From Pseudoalteromonas viridis (GTDB taxonomy: Bacteria; Pseudomonadota; Gammaproteobacteria; Enterobacterales; Alteromonadaceae): a DNA stretch of 64,000 nt. Under the pieces are notes generated by a model. That model made no database searches, was not told the origin of the DNA, and saw only the letters and a program-made list of their open reading frames with translations. Below, piece after piece: positions 63,219-64,000 of the stretch. Positions within the stretch are counted from its first letter, which is position 1, and every line of letters begins with the position of its first letter. Location: assembly GCF_017742995.1 (NCBI RefSeq), contig NZ_CP072425.1:2046001-2110000 (forward strand), written 5' to 3'. A program made the position numbers and the translations under genes.

Positions 63219-63375
63219 ATTGCCCTCAAATTCATCCTGTTCATGGTTTAGTATTATTTGGCCGTTATACTTTCCGTCCTTAAGTTTTTTATGTAAATAC
63301 CGATACAATGGTTGAATTATAGGTACTTCCTGTCGCAAGGGGCCGGAGGCCAATAATGACAATCAAGGAGTGAGT

Positions 63376-63918
63376 ATGGACATACAAATACACCCAGGCA
63401 GTGCTTTAGCACACAAGCCGACATCGCATACACCAGTTCGCACTAACAGCGATGAGGCTTTGAATATGGACGCCCAGCAAGAGACTCAGGATAGCGAAGA
63501 AGCGGAGGTCATACCGCCACTGCTGTCAAAAGAGCTTGATGAAGAAGCGAGCCAGTACAAAGAAGATAATCCGGTATTTGAAGAGGATTATGAGGATCTG
63601 GAGAAAGCCATGGAGCTCATCCAGGCGCTGATCCGTAAGCTGCAGGCGCAAATCAACAAGCTGATGCAGTCTGTACAGCAGCGTCATCTGCAAGTGCAGC
63701 AACATGAGGAAACACAAGCACCATCGGACTCAAGGCCCATTGAGCACATAGGGTTAAAACAATATCGTGATCACTCTAAGGTGGACGAAATAGAGGTGCT
63801 TGAGCAGCAGCTGTCTGAATACAAACAACAGGAAGCCGATATTCGGGTCAATATGATCAAAATGATCCTCGCTGAGCGAGAGCGGCTGGAAGAACTCAAA
63901 CGTAAGGGTAAGTTGTAA
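63376..63918 (+). CDS. Acidic coiled-coil protein of unknown function
   Basis: A 180-residue soluble protein with no signal peptide. A disordered N-terminus with QQETQDSEEAEVIPP precedes a long amphipathic coiled coil (EDLEKAMELIQALIRKLQAQ, then INKLMQSVQQRHLQVQQHEE) and a second one (VDEIEVLEQQLSEYKQQEAD to the end KRKGKL). AAGGAG is five bases before the ATG at 63376. No family recognised; a scaffold or partner-binding role would be a guess. Confidence 0.7.
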   Translation: MDIQIHPGSALAHKPTSHTPVRTNSDEALNMDAQQETQDSEEAEVIPPLLSKELDEEASQYKEDNPVFEEDYEDLEKAMELIQALIRKLQAQINKLMQSVQQRHLQVQQHEETQAPSDSRPIEHIGLKQYRDHSKVDEIEVLEQQLSEYKQQEADIRVNMIKMILAERERLEELKRKGKL

Positions 63919-64000
63919 GCAAATTTAGCGGCCAAGATGCTGACTAACTTGTAAGGGACTTTTGCAAACTTAACATCTTCTTACTGTGGCAGACATTACA
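63919..64000. other. Window end, no feature seen
   Basis: The final 82 bases contain no coding signal or hairpin that I can support. Confidence 0.4.

Overview
The window is a stretch of gammaproteobacterial chromosome that most resembles Pseudoalteromonas (Alteromonadales). The reasons are the conserved block tolC | nudF-yqiB-cpdA-yqiA-parE-parC, the block hemW-rdgB-DUF4426-yggT-proC-yggS | pilT-pilU, the run ruvX-yqgE-gshB-rsmE, the neighbours gsk/tadA/mltF/purL, and a general GC content near 50 percent. The genus is inferred from family memory and gene order only. I see no prophage, integrase, CRISPR array or complete insertion sequence.

Layout. 1-1400: the end of lptG converging on an RDD membrane protein. 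1500-2340: a tRNA-Leu(CAA) gene with a clear promoter, followed by four tandem tRNA-derived repeats of about 130-140 bases, each closed by its own terminator. 2470-3960: a periplasmic catalase-related peroxidase with its cytochrome b561 partner. 4000-6440: a decayed, gene-poor area with a small secreted protein, a broken second copy of it, another small secreted protein, and two remnants of one protein C-terminus. 6440-8800: a cold-shock protein and uraA-upp (uracil uptake and salvage). 8950-17160: a lone binding protein and a copper/silver resistance cluster (His/Met-rich protein, DUF411 protein, CusC-, CusB- and CusA-like efflux pump, with two CusF domains fused to CusB). 17160-20330: a Tat-exported TRAP-type binding protein divergent from a sensor histidine kinase. 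20350-46925: mostly housekeeping (DUF885 peptidase, hemW, rdgB, yggT, proC, yggS, pilTU, ruvX, yqgE, gshB, rsmE, glnE, lpxL-type acyltransferase, tolC, nudF, cpdA, parE, parC).

46926-53300 is the more accessory part: a LysR regulator with a divergent flavin monooxygenase, a small membrane protein, a secreted Calx-beta/DUF4114-like protein, a DinB-family protein, an XRE regulator coupled to an AT-rich five-helix membrane protein, and then a 38-codon gene with a strong ribosome binding site encoding a peptide with a double-glycine leader and a Pro/Arg-rich core. 53600-63020 returns to nucleotide metabolism (phosphoribosyltransferase, glsA, gsk, tadA, purL) and mltF. Convergent with tadA lies a 54-codon gene with a perfect ribosome binding site for an extremely arginine-rich protein. 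After purL the last 28 or so codons of purL and its terminator are present a second time in diverged form. The window closes with an acidic coiled-coil protein.

Best candidates for something undescribed: the tRNA-Leu repeat array, whose units carry a reverse-complement copy of the tRNA variable/T arms; the double-glycine Pro/Arg-rich peptide with its XRE/membrane-protein neighbours; the Arg-rich miniprotein at 57283-57447; and the purL 3' end duplication.
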